Part shown: in pieces, positions 33,901-42,226 of the stretch | Numbering within the stretch: the stretch's first letter is position 1 | Layout: the number at the start of each line of letters is the position of its first letter | Assembly (NCBI GenBank): GCA_947173485.1 | Contig: CAMWFH010000006.1 | Span: 1 to 64,000, forward strand | DNA length: 64,000 bases | Origin: an uncultured Clostridia bacterium | Lineage (GTDB): Bacteria > Bacillota > Clostridia > Oscillospirales > Oscillospiraceae | Direction: 5' to 3' | Translations under genes and position numbers: made by a program | Notes under the pieces: model-generated | The model's input: the letters and a program-made list of their open reading frames with translations, nothing else | Database searches by the model: none | Told to the model about the DNA's origin: nothing

Positions 33901-35694
33901 GTCGATCAGATGCTTGGTAGAGAAGCTGGGGCAGAGGGTCCGGTCCACGTTGTTGCTGTCGGCCATCACGATGGAGGCCACCTCGCTGGCGGGGATACGG
34001 TCATCGGCGGGCAGCTCCGGCAGGACGATGACCTCCTTCTTGGGCGTGCCCTGGGCGGTAGCGGAGTAGGGCCCCACGCCCACGTTGTTGCCCGCCTTCA
34101 CGGCCACCTCATAGACCTTGCCGTTGGTCAGGCCGCTGATCACCGCGCTGGTGGTGGTCAGATCGCCGCCATACTTCTGGAAGCTGCCGCCCTTCTCCCG
34201 GAAAAACACCTGGTAGTAGGAGGCGTCCTTGGTCTTGCCCCAGCTCAGACGCAAGCCCTGGTCCAAAGGCTCCACCCGGAGGTTGGAGGGCGCGCCGGGT
34301 GCGCTGGAGGGCAGGGGCGTGGCGGAGATCGTGGTGGAGGGGGTGCCCCGCCAGTCGCCGTTGATAGCGGATACCTGGAAGTAGTAGACCTCCATGTTCT
34401 TCAAGCCGGTGACCGTGGCCCGGTTGGTGTTGACGGTCATGGACTGCTGGAGGTCGGTCTCCTGGAGGCCATAGCGCACGATATAGCCGGTGACGTTGCG
34501 GACCGGGTTCCAGACCAGCTGGACCTGTCCGTTGCCGGCTGCGGCCTGGAGGCCGCAGACCTGGCTGACGTCAGCCACCGGGTCCTTGGGGACGATGTCC
34601 TTCAGGAACTCGATCTTGGTGACGGTGGCAAAGGAGGGCTTCCCCGTCTGGCCGGCGGCCTTGGTGACGGTGATGGTGACCTTCTTCACCGCCACCCGTT
34701 TGCCTAGATCGATGGTCACGGTGCGGGCTTCGGGGGCCGGCCCGATGGCGTGGACGCCCGCGGGGGCGGAGATGTCGAAGTCGATCTTCAGCGGCTCACC
34801 GCTGGTGGTCTCCACTACCGCGGTACCGGCCTGGACAGCGCCCTGGCCGTCGGGGCTGGTGATCTCGATCTGCTCCATCTCCACCGGGGCCTCGAACTCC
34901 ATAGGGATAGAGAGACTGCTGCCGCCGTTGGGCTTCACGGTCACGTCGCTCTGACCAGAGAACAGGTCTCCGGCGCTGCTGCTCCCCAGGTCAAGACCAT
35001 TCGTATCAACGGTGGGCTGGGTCATAGAAGCGGTCTCCAGCACTTGGGCCGTATTCTTCACGCCGATAGCATAGTTGATATAGGCCAGGTCGGTCACATC
35101 TACCCGCCCGTCGCCGTCCAGGTCGAACTTGGCCGGCACGTTCGCCTGGCCCAGGTGGGCGGAGAGAGCGTTCAGATCGTCCTCGTCTATATCGCTGTCG
35201 TCATCCACATTGCCTAAGGGCAGGGTGCCGTCCCCTGTGCCGATGAGGATATGCTTGGAGTAGCCCTTCAGTTCTACGGTGCAGGTATAGGGGATATAGC
35301 CGCTGCCGGCGACATTGAGCTTATACGTCCCGGCAGGCAGCCCGGACACCACGGCCTCATAGCTGCCGATATAGGGCTCATTGGTCATAGGCGCGCCGCT
35401 GCGGTTTTTGGCGGTCACAGTGGCGAAGGTGTTGAGGAAGTCATTCTTGGTGGGTTCGCTGTTGTCCTTCTTGAGGGGCAGGCAGATGCTCTTACTGCCG
35501 TTCTCGATGGTGACGGTCAGATCCCGGCTGTCCACCGCCTCCCGTGTTTGGGGCAGGTCGAAGCGGACCGTCACGCCGATCGAGCCGGTGGCAACGGCAG
35601 TGTCGCCGGCGGCCTGGGCCGGCCAGGCGGGACAGAGGGAGAGGATAACAGCCAGGCACAGGAGCCAGGCCAAAGATCGTCTTTTCCAGTTCAA
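30910..35694 (-). CDS. Secreted M60-type metallopeptidase with dockerin, FN3 and F5/8C modules
   Basis: 1594 residues, exported. Signal peptide 1-29. A dockerin-like double Ca2+ loop at about 160-212 (DDDSDIDEDDLNAL and DLDGDGRVDVTDL). Two fibronectin III domains (378-460, 465-551). A discoidin/F5-8 type C domain follows (about 570-730, LIDNDASTYWVAQSW). Next is a peptidase M60 (enhancin-like) region, about 830-1230, with zinc motif HEIGH at 1066-1070 and a Glu nine residues after it. The rest is beta-rich modules. M60 enzymes are known to cleave O-glycosylated mucins. The start is TTG, chosen because AGGTGA lies 6-7 bases upstream. It is the first gene before the SLH protein and has a perfect-consensus promoter. 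Substrate is inferred. Confidence 0.88.
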   Translation of the reverse strand: MNWKRRSLAWLLCLAVILSLCPAWPAQAAGDTAVATGSIGVTVRFDLPQTREAVDSRDLTVTIENGSKSICLPLKKDNSEPTKNDFLNTFATVTAKNRSGAPMTNEPYIGSYEAVVSGLPAGTYKLNVAGSGYIPYTCTVELKGYSKHILIGTGDGTLPLGNVDDDSDIDEDDLNALSAHLGQANVPAKFDLDGDGRVDVTDLAYINYAIGVKNTAQVLETASMTQPTVDTNGLDLGSSSAGDLFSGQSDVTVKPNGGSSLSIPMEFEAPVEMEQIEITSPDGQGAVQAGTAVVETTSGEPLKIDFDISAPAGVHAIGPAPEARTVTIDLGKRVAVKKVTITVTKAAGQTGKPSFATVTKIEFLKDIVPKDPVADVSQVCGLQAAAGNGQVQLVWNPVRNVTGYIVRYGLQETDLQQSMTVNTNRATVTGLKNMEVYYFQVSAINGDWRGTPSTTISATPLPSSAPGAPSNLRVEPLDQGLRLSWGKTKDASYYQVFFREKGGSFQKYGGDLTTTSAVISGLTNGKVYEVAVKAGNNVGVGPYSATAQGTPKKEVIVLPELPADDRIPASEVASIVMADSNNVDRTLCPSFSTKHLIDNDASTYWVAQSWYKSSAITYTFSSPQDMNYMILVPYLSAGHKKALKTYSIVAKDAGGNVLLSGSYRAPGMTDRNYLVLPFQPVKGVKSLTISLAEWEGNGCRVSVSEMAFYHSDSLPADIAGLFADDAFTQLRAGVTAAQIDELETRLTAKTSFYLDASLLKGELALARELLAGQPGGGTVRTGFQSRSAKQDTSGQSASDLQPLGVSVVVASPPAGATARTPVAIYAQLPTDAPVYVVPTQYYGESGIWKGKAIPLTEGRNYIDIPQIGSLTDERGGPLYITYAGSHPEQIKLHVRTGGNVFSIPVLELSNWYDQTEEQRNSAISAYVEELESHVKGLTGNLALNVRNATEIATPSVLLSIPADQAWAGLKSGDSVNTLYQNVLAWEQELFVCNKVQGIISSDAAFDGYRYPMTTRQNIRYMRMFAGAFMYAAGNHVGVGYGSTSALVRGKPADASSNGLFGWGIAHEIGHNMDKLGKAEITNNIYSLAVQAWNGGDMAADTRLTKSNIWQGVYDKVSAKRPGAASNVFVQLGMYWQLHLAYDEAAEPLAFYNQFFKLWKAGEYTGNTYDERVALIASKVANKDLTEFFTHWGMALSDSVKTTLSQYPDETRAIWYLNDASRTYRLGGGTPSFGTTTLQTAVQENKVTLTIQNTGKDLLGYEIRRNDTPIAFTTKDTYTDDLGAANNLTYTYSIVPVDLLGNMGDAVQADQVRIAYDTTIPSDSYTLSGTGTDTLTFTMKSDSVAVTGIKVTGSGLQGTYTVRIQAKASDTEWTTVKTGTLSGSSTVGYFTKPGADADDTRIWTYDAATVQVSGIPDGASVELLDYPGDRIDFYEGATVGYLTADYIYGSGAEDKIPANSLVILGTYRGDPVYNTVEVQARYSTTPEGNESATTIERAMNGYALLLAEIPADGQVSDLSDGIFIFVPDMKAEEALNKESGVTSELPFEIRALLYRTDDPHGASRPDGGTDRRVTSETLWISCPDKDTTITLQSSR

Positions 35695-35742
35695 ATGTGA
35701 TCACCTTTCCTATTAAGATCTTCGCGCAAAACGCTACTTTGC

Positions 35743-35771
35743 ATTATAATAGAGGGCCGAGGCTTTGTCAA
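35743..35771 (-). promoter_or_regulatory. Perfect-consensus sigma-A promoter of the M60 peptidase operon
   Basis: Minus strand: TTGACA (35771-35766), 17-base spacer, TATAAT (35748-35743). All 12 core bases match, which is rare and implies strong constitutive transcription unless repressed. Confidence 0.9.
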
Positions 35772-35785
35772 TCGTTCGCCGCCGC

Positions 35786-35825
35786 AAAAAAAGCCTCCGC
35801 CGTCCGATCACCGGACAGCGGAGGC
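35786..35825 (-). terminator. Terminator after the ATC-hydrolase-family gene
   Basis: Minus strand: stem GCCTCCGCTGTCCGG with CGGACGGCGGAGGC (35825-35793, one mismatch), then seven T (35792-35786). It closes the long cyuA-liv-dha block. Confidence 0.92.
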
Positions 35826-35843
35826 TCCTGGCGCAAAGAAAGG

Positions 35844-36329
35844 TCAGTCCTTCTTGGAGATGCGGATCTCGCAGACATCATCGCCCTTGGCGATGGTCTT
35901 GCCCAGGTGGAACTCACGGTCGGGGAAGGTGCTGATGATGCCCCGGTCGCCGTCCATGGCGATATCGCACAGCTCCGGCAGGGCCTCCTCCGGCAGGCCC
36001 AGCTTCTGCCAAGCGGCCACCAGGGGGCAGTAGTGGAAGTCGATGGACAGCTTCTCGTCGCTGCTCTCCAGGATCTCCATCTCGAAGGTGTTCACCACGT
36101 CCTCGTTGGCGAAGGCGGGAGCGAAAGCGGTCAGGCCGCCCTCCCGGGGGTACTTGTTCATGCCGTGGAAGACGCCGCAGCGGCGGATGGCCTCATGGGC
36201 GAAGGAGGTGTCCAGGCCCTTCTTCTGGGCCTCCTCCAGGAGCAGGGCCATCCAAATGGCCCGGTGCTCGAAGTCGGCGCGCTGGAGGTCGGTGCGGGGG
36301 CTGCTCTTGGTGGGCTGATTCTTGATCAT
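35844..36329 (-). CDS. L-2-amino-thiazoline-4-carboxylate hydrolase family protein
   Basis: 161 residues, cytosolic. Fits the ATC_hydrolase family (PF14196), with blocks VVNTFEMEILESSDEKLSIDFHYCPL written here as landmark near residues 75-100, GLPEEALPELCDIAMDGDRG near 112-130, and a final LGKTIAKGDDVCEIRI. The founding Pseudomonas enzyme opens 2-amino-thiazoline-4-carboxylate on the way to L-cysteine, but most members are untested. AAAGGAGAG precedes the ATG. Last gene of the collinear block after the regulator, 22 bases away. Substrate is open; the cysteine link is suggestive because cyuA is in the same block. Confidence 0.72.
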   Translation of the reverse strand: MIKNQPTKSSPRTDLQRADFEHRAIWMALLLEEAQKKGLDTSFAHEAIRRCGVFHGMNKYPREGGLTAFAPAFANEDVVNTFEMEILESSDEKLSIDFHYCPLVAAWQKLGLPEEALPELCDIAMDGDRGIISTFPDREFHLGKTIAKGDDVCEIRISKKD

Positions 36330-36351
36330 GGTGTTTCTCTCCTTTTACATT

Positions 36352-37998
36352 TTACAGCTGATATTTTTTGACCCGCCGGTACACAGTGGACCGGCTGATC
36401 TTCAGGATGTGGGCGATCTGGCCGTAGGGCACCCCCTCGGCGGCCAGCCGCCGGATCTCCTGCTCCTCGAAGCTCTCCAGGCTCTGGGAGACCGGTCCCA
36501 TCTGGGCCAGGAGCTGCTGCACCTGGGCGTCGGTGATGACGCCGTCGCAGGTGTCCACCAGATGCTCCACTGCCTTGTGGAAGGTCTTTTGCTCCCAGGG
36601 GAAATCGAGCAGGCGGTCTCGCGCCGCGTCCTCGATCGTGGGGACGCTCTTGCGGTAACAGGCCGCATAGCGGGCGATACAGCGCTCCAGCATGGCGATC
36701 TGCTGGCGGGGGCGCAGGAAGAAGGGGTCGGGGATATCGATCCGGCAGGTCTGGAGGGCCTGGAACAGGGATCGATCCACAAAGGGGGAGGGACGGATAT
36801 CCATACCGCTGAGAAAGATCAGCTGGGTGGAAAAAGCGGTCTTTTGACGGGCCGACGGCGGCGTCTGGAGATAGGCGGCGATCTGGCGCTGCATATACAG
36901 GGGCAGGTCGAACACATCGCAGAGGCAGAGGGTGCCCTGGTGGGCCAGGAAGATGTTGCTGGGCGTGTCACTGTCCTGGGCGCTGAAGGGCTCGCTCTCC
37001 AGGAAGGACAGGTCCCGCATGGCTACAAAGCGTCCCTTCTGGCCGGAGGCGGCGTGGACAGCGGCAGCCAGCCGGAGCAGGTGCTGCTGGGAGCCGCCGC
37101 ACAGCAGGAGGGGCCGGCCCGTCTTGGCCAGGGCCTCCAGCCGGTGGCCGGTCTCGCCGGGGCACAGCTGCCGGATCGTCTCGCCGCTATAGGCGCCCTG
37201 GAAGAAGAGCAGGTCGTCCGGCAGCAGGTCATAGAGGTCCTGGAAGGAGAACACCGCTCCCCGGTAGACGCCCTCCTGCCACATCTGCTTGACCCGGATA
37301 TGTCCATAGAACACCGAGTAGGGCAGGGGTAGGGCGATGGTCCGATCCGCGACATCCTGGCGCTCGGTGAGGATCTCCCGGATCAGCGGGTGGGGGATGA
37401 GGTCGGTCAGGGACCGGCCGGCGCAGGGCCCCTCGATCTGGAAACAGCGGAGGAAGCGCTCGTTATGTACGATGACCACGCCGTTCTCGTCCGAGAGGGC
37501 CACGCCGGAGTCCACCGTGCCCAGGATATATGCCCACTGGGAGGAGATGCTCTGGAGGCTGGCGTAGCTGGCCTGGCTGGACAGCTTGTCAGAGAGCAGG
37601 TCTGCCATCTGCTGCAAAAACGTCAGGATAGGGGTAACGTTTTCCATCAGACGGCTGGCGTTGCGTTTTTCCACTGCCAGGCCGATAGCGCCTATAGCTC
37701 TGCCCTGGTAGAGGATGGGGACGCCGATCAGGCCCTCCATTTTACAGCGGGTGTAATTGTGGCAATCTACGCAGGATTGAAAATAGTCCTTGTTGTCGAT
37801 CACCAAGGGCCGTTCATTTTTAATGATACGCCCAATAATGGACTGACTATGGATGTCCAGGGAGTCGTTATAGGGGTAGCGGAAGGTGTCGGCAATGCGC
37901 TCCAGGTTTTCGTCCACGATCAGTACGTCCACGCCAACTACTTTGCTGATCGAGACCGCGATCTCCTGGGCCGTCTGCTTGATAGAGGTCAAGTCCAT
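36352..37998 (-). CDS. GAF/PAS regulator with degenerate AAA+ domain and Fis-type HTH
   Basis: 548 residues, predicted DNA-binding regulator of the neighbouring dhaK-dhaL genes. GAF domain about 10-150, with a cysteine cluster CVDCHNYTRC (76-85). A PAS-like region follows (about 155-265), then a region in the position of the sigma-54 AAA+ module (about 280-470). That region has no Walker A (LLLCGGSQQHLL instead of a GxxGxGK loop) and no GAFTGA. The C-terminus is a Fis-type HTH (505-548, QIAHILKISRSTVYRRVKKY). The layout recalls DhaR, the dihydroxyacetone-kinase regulator, which acts without sigma-54. It directly follows dhaL by 7 bases. Confidence 0.78.
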   Translation of the reverse strand: MDLTSIKQTAQEIAVSISKVVGVDVLIVDENLERIADTFRYPYNDSLDIHSQSIIGRIIKNERPLVIDNKDYFQSCVDCHNYTRCKMEGLIGVPILYQGRAIGAIGLAVEKRNASRLMENVTPILTFLQQMADLLSDKLSSQASYASLQSISSQWAYILGTVDSGVALSDENGVVIVHNERFLRCFQIEGPCAGRSLTDLIPHPLIREILTERQDVADRTIALPLPYSVFYGHIRVKQMWQEGVYRGAVFSFQDLYDLLPDDLLFFQGAYSGETIRQLCPGETGHRLEALAKTGRPLLLCGGSQQHLLRLAAAVHAASGQKGRFVAMRDLSFLESEPFSAQDSDTPSNIFLAHQGTLCLCDVFDLPLYMQRQIAAYLQTPPSARQKTAFSTQLIFLSGMDIRPSPFVDRSLFQALQTCRIDIPDPFFLRPRQQIAMLERCIARYAACYRKSVPTIEDAARDRLLDFPWEQKTFHKAVEHLVDTCDGVITDAQVQQLLAQMGPVSQSLESFEEQEIRRLAAEGVPYGQIAHILKISRSTVYRRVKKYQL

Positions 37999-38005
37999 GC
38001 TTCTC

Positions 38006-38653
38006 TTACAGGAGGTGTTCCCTCACATAGTCGCACAGGCACTCCAGCTGGTAGCTCATGGTCACCGCGCCCGGATCTAAGTGCCCTACGCCTTTGTTGG
38101 CCTGGTAGCTGGCCCGGCCCTTCACGGCCTCCATCCGCTTGGTGTCCTCGGCGCCGTCCATGGCGGCCTTCTTCACGGCCTCCATGGTGTCGGCATCGCT
38201 CTTGCCCTCGGCCAGAGCGGCCTTATAGGCCTGGACGGCGGGGTAGAGAGAGTCGATCATGGTCTTGAACCCCGGCTGGGCCTTGCCCCGCTGCATCATG
38301 TCGTTGACCATGGTCTCCAGGGCCAGGCACAGATCCTCGCTGGTCAAAGTCTCCTTGCCGGCCAGGGCCTTGCCGGCGGCGATGTAGGCCCCGCCGTAGA
38401 GGACGCCGGAGCTGCCGCCGATCTTGCTCATCATCAGCATACCGATCTTCTTGAACACGCCGTCGATGGGCAGCTTTTCCATCTCGTCCCCGGCGGCTAC
38501 CAGGTTCTCGAAGCCCAGGTTGATATTGGCCCAGTGGTCGCCGTCGCCGGTGGTGGCGTCCAGCTTGCTGATGTACTCGCCGTTCTCATGGATCTTTTTG
38601 GCGGCGATCTTGATATAGGCTACATAGTCCTTGCTGGTCATGGTGAAGCTCAT
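38006..38653 (-). CDS. dhaL: Dihydroxyacetone kinase ADP-binding subunit
   Basis: 215 residues. Nucleotide-binding partner of DhaK; ADP is re-phosphorylated in place by DhaM in PTS-dependent systems. Signature loops: LDATTGDGDHWANINLGFE (Mg2+-ADP Asp residues, about 30-48), KIGGSSGVLYGGAY (77-90) and KGRASYQANKGVGHLDPGA (about 180-198). 17 bases after dhaK. No dhaM is in the window. Confidence 0.93.
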   Translation of the reverse strand: MSFTMTSKDYVAYIKIAAKKIHENGEYISKLDATTGDGDHWANINLGFENLVAAGDEMEKLPIDGVFKKIGMLMMSKIGGSSGVLYGGAYIAAGKALAGKETLTSEDLCLALETMVNDMMQRGKAQPGFKTMIDSLYPAVQAYKAALAEGKSDADTMEAVKKAAMDGAEDTKRMEAVKGRASYQANKGVGHLDPGAVTMSYQLECLCDYVREHLL

Positions 38654-38670
38654 CTGTCCTGCCTCCTTCC

Positions 38671-39660
38671 TCAGACCCGGAAGCCGGGGGCCTCGGAGGG
38701 GTAGTCCAGATAGCCCTTCAGCTCATCGTCCAGCTTCAGCAGCGTCACGGAGCAGCCGGACATCTCCAGGGAGGTCATATAGTTGCCCACGAAGGTGCGG
38801 TAGATCTGGATGCCCTTCTCGGTGAGGATCTTCTCCACCTCATTATAGAGGATGTAGAGCTCCATCAGGGGGGTGCCCCCCAGACCATTGACCATCACGG
38901 CCACCTCGCTGCCGGTGTAGTCATAGTCGGCCAGGATGTGGCCCAGCAGCTTCTCGGCCAGCTCCTTGGCGGGGACCAGGGTCTCCCGGTTCACGCCGGG
39001 CTCGCCGTGGATGCCCATGCCGATCTCCACCTCGTCCTCCGCCAGGGTGAACCCGGGGGTGCCCACGCCGGGGAGGATGCAGGGGGACATGGCCATGCCC
39101 ATGGAGCGGACATTGTCCGCGGCCTTCTGGGCGGCGGCCTGGACCTCCTCCAGGGACTTGCCCTGCTCGGCGGCCGCGCCGGCCACCTTGTGGACGAACA
39201 CGGTGCCGGCGATGCCCCGGCGGCCGGTGGAGTAGGTGCTGTTGGGCACGGCCACATCGTCCTTCACCACCACGGAGGCGGTCTTGATGTCCTCCATGTC
39301 GGCCAGCTCACCGGCCATCTCGAAGTTCATGATATCGCCGGAGTAGTTCTTGATGACCATCAGCACGCCGGCGCCGCTGTCGGCGGCCTTGATGCCCTCG
39401 ATGATCCGGTCGGGAGAGGGAGAGGCGAAGACGTTGCCGGCCACGGCGGCGTCCAGCATCCCCCGGCCCACATAGCCGGCATGGGCCGGCTCGTGGCCGC
39501 TGCCGCCGCCGGAGATGACGCCCACCTTGTTGACCTTCTTCTCCTTCCGGGAGATGACCTCCACGCCCTCGCCGGCGTAGACCACGTTGGGGTTGGCCTT
39601 GCTGAGGCCCAACAGCATCTCGGATACGACTTGATTGGGATCGTTGATGATCTTTTTCAT
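38671..39660 (-). CDS. dhaK: Dihydroxyacetone kinase substrate-binding subunit
   Basis: 329 residues. Binds dihydroxyacetone covalently through a His and, with DhaL, phosphorylates it to dihydroxyacetone phosphate in the cytosol. Motifs: GVISGGGSGHEPAHAGYVG (about 48-66), VMVIKNYSGDIMNFEMA-type block near 101, and the substrate-binding His in GMGIHGEPGV. Length matches stand-alone DhaK, so this is the PTS-type two-subunit enzyme rather than the fused ATP-dependent form. It lies 55 bases after livF with AAAGGG before the ATG and no obvious separate promoter. Confidence 0.94.
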   Translation of the reverse strand: MKKIINDPNQVVSEMLLGLSKANPNVVYAGEGVEVISRKEKKVNKVGVISGGGSGHEPAHAGYVGRGMLDAAVAGNVFASPSPDRIIEGIKAADSGAGVLMVIKNYSGDIMNFEMAGELADMEDIKTASVVVKDDVAVPNSTYSTGRRGIAGTVFVHKVAGAAAEQGKSLEEVQAAAQKAADNVRSMGMAMSPCILPGVGTPGFTLAEDEVEIGMGIHGEPGVNRETLVPAKELAEKLLGHILADYDYTGSEVAVMVNGLGGTPLMELYILYNEVEKILTEKGIQIYRTFVGNYMTSLEMSGCSVTLLKLDDELKGYLDYPSEAPGFRV

Positions 39661-39715
39661 ACAGTTTGACCCTTTCTTACGATATTTCAGCAGGCATCAC
39701 CTGCTTGAGGCTTGG

Positions 39716-40403
<688 letters not shown>

Positions 40404-40420
<17 letters not shown>

Positions 40421-41183
40421 GTTTCTGCTCACCTCCCAAATAAGCCTCGATGACCCGGGGATCGTTGGCGATCTCCTGGGGCAGGCCCTCGGCGATCATC
40501 TTGCCGTGGTCCAGCACATAGATACGGTCGGAAATGTTCATGACGACGCTCATATCGTGCTCGATGAGCAGGATGGTGTAGCCCTTGTCCTTCAATTCCC
40601 GGATGAAGCGGAGCAGCTCCGCCGACTCCGCCGGGTTCATGCCGGCGGCCGGCTCGTCCAGCAGGATCAGCTTGGCATCGGTGGCGATGGCCCGGGCGAT
40701 CTCCACCTTGCGCTGCTCGCCGTAGGGCAGACTGTCGGCGTAGCTGTGCATGTCCTTCTCCAGGCCGATGCTCCGCAGGATGCGGACCGCCTTGGCCTCC
40801 ATGGCGCCCTCCTCCCGCTTGAAGCGGGGGGTGCGGAAGAGGCCGTCCCAGAAGTTGTACTTCGTGTGGATGTGGGTGCCCACCAGGACGTTCTCGATGA
40901 CCCGCATCTTGGGGAACAGCCGCAGGTTCTGGAAGGTCCGGGAGATGCCCGCTTTCACGATCTGCTGGGGGGTCATGGTGGTCAGGTCCTTGCCCTCGAA
41001 GGTCATCTCGCCGCTGGTGATGGTGTAGACCCCGGTGAGCATATTGAATACGGTGGTCTTGCCGGCTCCGTTGGGGCCGATCAGGCTGACGATCTCCCCC
41101 TGGTCTACATGGAAGGAGGCGCCGTCTACGGCGGAGAGGCCGCCGAACTGCATACAGATGTTTTTCGCTTCCAGAAAGCTCAT
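40404..41183 (-). CDS. livG: Branched-chain amino acid ABC transporter ATP-binding protein
   Basis: 259 residues. Cytosolic ATPase, LivG subfamily, with the ATPase core GPNGAGKTTVFN, Q-loop SRTFQNLRLFP, signature LPYGEQRKVEIARAI, Walker B LLDEPAAGMNP, H-loop LIEHDMSVV, and the LivG-type C-terminal ...VIEAYLGG. Start ATG shares one base with the livM stop (TGATG). A longer in-frame version would cover livM and is rejected. Confidence 0.95.
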
Positions 41184-42226
41184 CAGGCCGCGCCTCCTTT
41201 CTTCGTCTCCGGCTGGGCCAGGATCTGCTTGGCCTGCTTGCTCAGGTGGTAGGGCTGGGTCGAGCGCCAGCCCAGAGCGCCCTGGGGCCGGAACCGCATC
41301 ATCAGCACCAGCAGCAGTCCGTAGACCACGAAGCGCCACTCATACAGGCCCCGGGACACCTCGGGGAAGAGCTGGAGCAGCGCCGCGCCGAAGACCATGC
41401 CCCGGATGGTGCCCAGGCCCCCTACGATGACCACGCTGAGGATCAGGATGGAGGTGTTGAACACGAAGTTGGTGGGCTCGATGTAGCCGTTGACCAGGCT
41501 GTAGAACCCGCCGGCCGCGCCGGTGATGAAGGCGGAGATCACGAAGGAGACGATCTTATACCGGGAGGTGTTGATGCCCATCATAGTGGAGGCCAGCTCA
41601 TCGTCCTTGATGGCGAAGAAGACCCGGCCGGTGTTGGAGTTCTTCAGGGCCAGGCAGCCCAGGGCCGTCAGGGTGGCCAGGACCACGATCAAGAGCAGCA
41701 GCCCGCCGTTCTTCGCGGTCAGGGGGATGCCGAAGAAGTGGGGGGTGGGGATGTTGCGCACGCCGTAGTTGCCGTTGGTCACGCTCTCCCACTGCTTCAG
41801 GATCATCTGCACGATCTCGCAGAAGCCCAGGGTGACGATGGAGAGGTAGGACCCGCTCAACCGCAGGCTCGGCAGGCCCAGCAGCAGCCCGATGAAAGCG
41901 GTGAACACGCCTGCCGCCAGCAGCGCCGGCCAGAAGGACCAGCCCGCGTTGACCTGGAGCAGGGCGCAGACGTAGGCGCCGATGCCGTAGAACCCGGCGT
42001 GGCCTAGGGAGACCAGGCCCGTATAGCCGGTGAGGACGTTGAGCCCCATGCCCAGCATGGCGTAGAGGGCGATCATCATCAGCAGCCGGGTCTGCACCCG
42101 GTTCAGCCCCAAAAAGGGGATGGAGACGCAGAGCAGGACATAGATGACGGCGAATATGTAGCGGTACTTGTAGCAAAAGCTCTCGAAGGACGAGAGAAGA
42201 CGATTCGTATTCTTCTTCATAGCCAT
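41183..42226 (-). CDS. livM: Branched-chain amino acid ABC transporter permease
   Basis: 347 residues, inner membrane, about 8-9 hydrophobic segments. LivM blocks: LGLNVLTGYTGLVSLGHAGFYGIGAY (about 63-88), LRLSGSYLSIVTLGFCEI, AIKDDELASTMMGIN (coupling loop), and GGLGTIRGMVFGAALLQLFPE. Pairs with LivH to form the channel. It starts with TAATG overlap on the livH stop. C-terminal tail after FRPQGALG is cytosolic. Confidence 0.94.
   Translation of the reverse strand: MAMKKNTNRLLSSFESFCYKYRYIFAVIYVLLCVSIPFLGLNRVQTRLLMMIALYAMLGMGLNVLTGYTGLVSLGHAGFYGIGAYVCALLQVNAGWSFWPALLAAGVFTAFIGLLLGLPSLRLSGSYLSIVTLGFCEIVQMILKQWESVTNGNYGVRNIPTPHFFGIPLTAKNGGLLLLIVVLATLTALGCLALKNSNTGRVFFAIKDDELASTMMGINTSRYKIVSFVISAFITGAAGGFYSLVNGYIEPTNFVFNTSILILSVVIVGGLGTIRGMVFGAALLQLFPEVSRGLYEWRFVVYGLLLVLMMRFRPQGALGWRSTQPYHLSKQAKQILAQPETKKGGAA

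Noticed and set aside
30922..34707. 1261-codon open frame on the plus strand opposite the M60 peptidase gene
   Set aside because: It is a by-product of high GC in the antisense frame: low-complexity Gly/Val/Ala/Leu sequence, no promoter or ribosome site, and no family pattern, whereas the minus-strand gene has clear domains.
36352..39715. Sigma-54 control of dhaKL
   Set aside because: The regulator's AAA+ region lacks Walker A and GAFTGA, and I saw no -24/-12 (GG-N10-GC) promoter near the genes.
37998..39715. Missing dhaM as a sign of a broken operon
   Set aside because: DhaM is often encoded elsewhere or supplied in trans; its absence from the window alone says nothing about function.
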